Source: Gamarada debralockiae
Lineage: Eukaryota > Ascomycota > Leotiomycetes > Helotiales > Hyphodiscaceae
Reading direction: 5' to 3'
Assembly (NCBI GenBank): GCA_002803225.1
Contig: NXFV01000933.1
Coordinates: 1-32,297, forward strand
DNA: 32,297 bases
This document shows, piece after piece, positions 28,602 through 32,297 of this stretch (the stretch's first letter is position 1; each line of letters opens with the position of its first letter). Below the pieces are notes generated by a model. It was given only the letters and a program-made list of their open reading frames with translations. It was not told where the DNA came from and searched no databases. Made by a program: the position numbers and the translations under genes.

Positions 28602-31495
28602 ATGTATTCTAGACTCGGAAATGACGGGCATGAGCGAACACACTCGTCCGACAATTTAGCAGGGCAAAATCCAGGAAGGCGGCATACGCCGATGCCAGTA
28701 TGTATTTGGTTGACAAGTAGAGCATCTAGATAGTAGACACCATCACTAACAGAATGTTAAGGTTCCCGGCCCTTTCCAGCGTCCAGCGTACAATGGCTCT
28801 GACTATCCAGACCATGGCTACTCAGAGCCAGCTTATCAGGGAGATTTATCTCAAGGCGGATACTCGCAATACGACGAAGAAGTCGCCTTCCCTACACAAG
28901 ATCACCAGCAAGGTGGGTACGACGAGCCGTATCGATACACGCCACACGATATACCGCTACTCTCAAGACCTTCCAGACAGACACTTTACGATCCCAGGGA
29001 TGATCAGCTTCAGTTCCTTCAACATCATCCTTCCATGGACAGGTTCCAGACTGCAACTCCCAACCCGAATGACCCACCTATGGCGGCGAGCGCTAGCGCA
29101 AACCAGTCCAGCAGCGAGCAGAGGATAGACGGACGATTATATAAAGGGAACCTGGTTCGAGATTGTCCCGTGCCCCCCAAGCTCCTTAAAACATATCCAC
29201 GTCCATCAGAATCAGGGCGGGATGAATTCACGCATATGCGATACACTGCTGCTACTTGTGACCCTGCCGAGTTCATAGAACAGCGATACGAGCTTAGGCA
29301 AACACTTTTCACCAAGAAGCGGTCCACTGAGCTTATGATCGTTGTTACGATGTACAACGAAGACGATCTGCTCTTTGCTAGAACAATGGCGGGGGTATTC
29401 GAAAATATCGAATACATGTGCAATGGCAAAGATAAATACGGAGGTTCATTTGGCAAAGACGGTTGGAAGTCGATCGTTGTTTGCGTTGTTAGTGATGGAC
29501 GTGCCAAGCTCAACGCGAGAACCAAGGCGGTCATGACAGCTCTTGGGGTATATCAAGAAGATATTGGGACCGAGGCCTTGAACGGACAACCTGTTACGGC
29601 ACACATCTACGAATACACGACCCGAGTTGGCATTACAGTCAATAAGAAGACCGAGATTGTGGAGACTAAACCGGGGATGAGTATTCCGGTACAGATGCTA
29701 TTCTGTCTCAAAGAGGAGAACAAGGGGAAGCTTAATTCTCATAGATGGGCCTTTCAAGCCATTGGGAAGGCATTACAGGGACCAAATATTGTTGTCCTTC
29801 TTGATGCTGGGACGAGGCCAGGCAAGACCAGTATCTATCAACTGTACCGAGCCTTCCTTCTGGATAAGAATTGCGGCGGGGCTTGTGGAGAGATCAAAGC
29901 TATGCTTGGAAAGGGGATGCAACTTGCCCTCAAGAATCCTGTTGTGGCCTGTCAAAATTTCGAGTACAAAATGAGCAATCTCCTGGACAAGCCTATGGAA
30001 TCAGCCTTCGGATTCATTTCGGTCCTCCCGGGAGCCTTCTCCGCATACAGATACGTTGCTCTGCAAAACAACCCAGATGGAATCGGCCCCCTAGAGAAAT
30101 ATTTCGGTGGGGAGTTCAAGCATGGTAGTGCGAACATCTTCACAAGGAATATGTACCTAGCCGAGGATCGTATTCTTTGCTTCGAACTCGTTGCTAAGAA
30201 GAACTCAAGCTGGGTTCTGACCTATGTCAAGTCAGCCACTGGAGAGACCGATGTGCCTGAAAGCATGGTGGGATTGATCAAGCAAAGAAGACGCTGGCTC
30301 AACGGATCCTTCTTTGCCGCTGTGTACGCATTGGCGCATTTCCGTCAAATCTTTGGCAGTTCACACAGTGCCATACGGAAGATTATGTTTCTCGTCGAGT
30401 TTTTGTTCCAGTTGATTAACATGCTGTTTGCCTGGTTTGCAATAGGGAATTTTTTCCTGGTTTTCCAGATTCTCACGACATCGCTCGGTGGGCCAGAGCT
30501 TATCGGACGCACCGGCGAGATTCTCTCAGTGATTATTGAGTGGATTTATCTTGCAACTCTGGTGACTTGCTTCGTTCTGGCCCTCGGAAATAAGCCTGAA
30601 GGATCACCTCGATTCTACAGGGCAACTTCATGGATTTTCGGTGGAATAATGCTGTGAGTTTGGATCTCCCAGAAAGAACTGGAATCGCTAACTGTTGCCC
30701 AGGTATCTCGCATTCGCTTTGGTTTTGATCCCATACAAGTCCGTGAAGACGGAACTGTCAGATGGAAAGTTTAAATGGACGACTTTATTTTCCAACTCGG
30801 TCTTTTTTACTCTCATCGTATCGCTGTTGTCAACTTACGTGCTCTGGATATTCATCTCAGTGATATCGCTTGATGCTTGGCACATAATTACCTCCGTAAG
30901 AAATTCCCCTCCTCATACGTAGCCCCTCACTAATGTAATCCAGTCATTCCAATATTTCCTCCTGTCTCCAACATACGTGAACACAATCAATATCTACGCG
31001 TTTTGCAATGTCCACGACGTCAGCTGGGGAACTCGAGAAGCTGAGACCAAAAAGAAACTCGGCTCCACGAACATAGGGAAAGGCAACGAAGACAACGTTG
31101 ACACCGAAATATCGGCTCAAGATCTCGACGCCCTCTATGATGCAGAACTAGAGAAATTCACCACCAGAGCCCCAGAAGAAGCCCCACCCGTACTCTCAGA
31201 CCAAGCAAAGGGGGCATTTTATGATGCAAGCTTCAGAAGCTATGTCGTGTTGACATGGATGTTCTGTAACGGGGCTCTTGTTGCTCTTATCCTGAGAACA
31301 GGCGGAATTGAGCGACTCTCCGTCCAGCAACAAGTTGGTCAGGGTGACGCAAGTTCGGTTGTGAAGGTCTACTTGACGGTTGTGTTGTGGAGTGTTGCGG
31401 GATTGTCGTTATTTAAATTTGTTGGTGCGATGTGGTATTTGATCAAGAGAGTTGTGAGTGTTCTTACCCTCGGAAAACCCTATGAAGACCGCTGA
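28602..31495 (+). CDS. chitin synthase, division 1 (class I-like), 4 exons
   Basis: Exons 28602-28697, 28762-30653, 30703-30895 and 30944-31495; introns of 64, 49 and 48 nt; 910 residues. The enzyme polymerises GlcNAc from UDP-GlcNAc at the plasma membrane. The N-terminal 150 residues are polar and rich in Tyr, Gln, Gly and Pro, as usual in division 1 enzymes. The catalytic region starts near [12 protein letters not shown] and includes [27 protein letters not shown], the [10 protein letters not shown] acceptor motif (Asp near 501) and QRRRWLNGS near 541-549. From about residue 565 onward there are several membrane helices (for example [21 protein letters not shown]), then the WGTREAETK motif that follows the transmembrane block, and two last helices. 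The wording [11 protein letters not shown] and YQEDIG...VTAHIYEYT suggests class I, but the class call needs a tree. The start gives MYSRLGNDG with good context. Confidence 0.94.
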
Positions 31496-32297
31496 CACGG
31501 CTGCGTATAGTTCAAGCGTTGAATAAAGGAAGAAATAGCTCTTAATGCTTCCTATCACATCTATAGACCAACCAATTATACAACCAGAGGAAAGTCATGA
31601 ACGCATGGTAATGTAGTCACTATCTTCAAATCGATCAATCCATTGGAACTTCCGTAATATGGTAACCCCGCTTCATGACTCTCAGCGATGAAAACATCCA
31701 ACTGCCCTGGCAATACAACCCAGGCCGTCGACGACGTGCCATTGCTGAGATTGCAGTCTATCAGCAATAAATCGTATCTGGTCCGAAGATACCCAATCAA
31801 TGGGCCCATTTTCGTCATAAGGAGTATTCAATATCGTTGCCATACTTGATGGCTGGTTTAGTGATGGCGTTGATCTGCAAGTTGAAATTAGCAAGACTCT
31901 CAAATTTGAAAATTTCAACTGACAATAGAAACCTCAAAATTTTCGACAACTTCTCGCAAATATTACCATGACTGGCAGATTCTTCAAACCTCTTCAGTCT
32001 TTCGTCAAGCAGCCTCTTCAACTTTTAGTACTGCGGCTTGCATATCGGCATCAAGAGTGTCGAATCAGACGATATTATGAGGTAAATTCATGTATTGATA
32101 GATATCTCTGGAGTGAAGACTCTAGCTATTGAAGCTTATATGAACTGTCTGAACAATAGGCAGTTATAGGCAGCTGTAGGCTCCAGAACCATATACTAGG
32201 TAGAAATCACAGATGAGTCTACTATGTGACTCATTATGTGACACATCGGTCACATGCCAACGCATAGTAACAACCAGAGCTAGTCTCATCTGACACA
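31496..32297. other. chitin synthase 3' flank with overlapping minus-strand frames, nothing recognised
   Basis: Three overlapping minus-strand frames (31576-31818, 31682-31918, 31815-32021) read protein-like stretches, such as ENGPIDWVSSDQIRF and LPGQLDVFIAES, but switch frame within short distances. A possible minus-strand intron starts with GTAATA near 31973 and ends with TTGCAG near 31875. This could be an eroded gene whose start lies further right, or chance. The last 250 bases are AT-rich and open in no frame. Confidence 0.3.

Noticed and set aside
1..32297. CRISPR arrays, bacterial operons, rRNA or tRNA genes
   Set aside because: No repeat-spacer pattern, ribosomal sequence or tRNA cloverleaf was noticed, and the gene structure is plainly eukaryotic; a tRNAscan run would be the proper test.

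Overview
The window looks like nuclear DNA of a filamentous ascomycete (Pezizomycotina). The genes carry short spliceosomal introns (46-78 nt) with GT/AG ends and CTAAC/CTGAC-type branch points. They include a fused CPSase-ATCase of the URA2/pyrABCN type, a YVC1-type vacuolar TRP channel, a division 1 chitin synthase and a highly reducing polyketide synthase. The class is not fixed by the sequence; Leotiomycetes is only a guess.

Layout. Positions 54-2017 (-) encode a flavin-dependent monooxygenase, divergent from a ten-exon HR-PKS at 3150-10938 (+). The PKS has degenerate C-methyltransferase and enoylreductase regions. These two genes look like the core of a small secondary-metabolite locus. 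Positions 10939-13665 are gene-poor. They hold a possible 48-residue secreted peptide (11267-11413, -) and a broken protein kinase plus C2H2 finger pseudogene (about 11601-13237, +). A YVC1-like cation channel (13666-17293, -) is divergent from the pyrimidine-pathway gene (18000-26487, +). A ketopantoate-reductase-like gene (26752-27744, -) and a chitin synthase (28602-31495, +) follow, then 800 bases with no gene I can name.

The most unusual feature is the second intron of the pyrimidine gene, 21079-22643. It is 1565 nt long, while the other 18 introns I could place are 46-78 nt. It has ordinary spliceosomal signals, sits between two highly conserved codons of the CPSase large subunit, and carries its own sense-strand reading frame. 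That frame encodes a GIY-YIG nuclease domain with recognisable catalytic residues, followed by a C-terminal pair of U1-type C2H2 zinc fingers. The frame is now broken by one in-frame stop and one small deletion in the first finger. I interpret it as a decaying homing-endonuclease element living in a nuclear spliceosomal intron of an essential gene. Perfect short palindromes flank the nuclease frame, and the intron start and downstream exon share a GTAA. A second perfect palindrome-type hairpin lies in the first intron of the same gene.

Exon models were built by eye from reading-frame continuity, family conservation and splice motifs; no transcript data were available.
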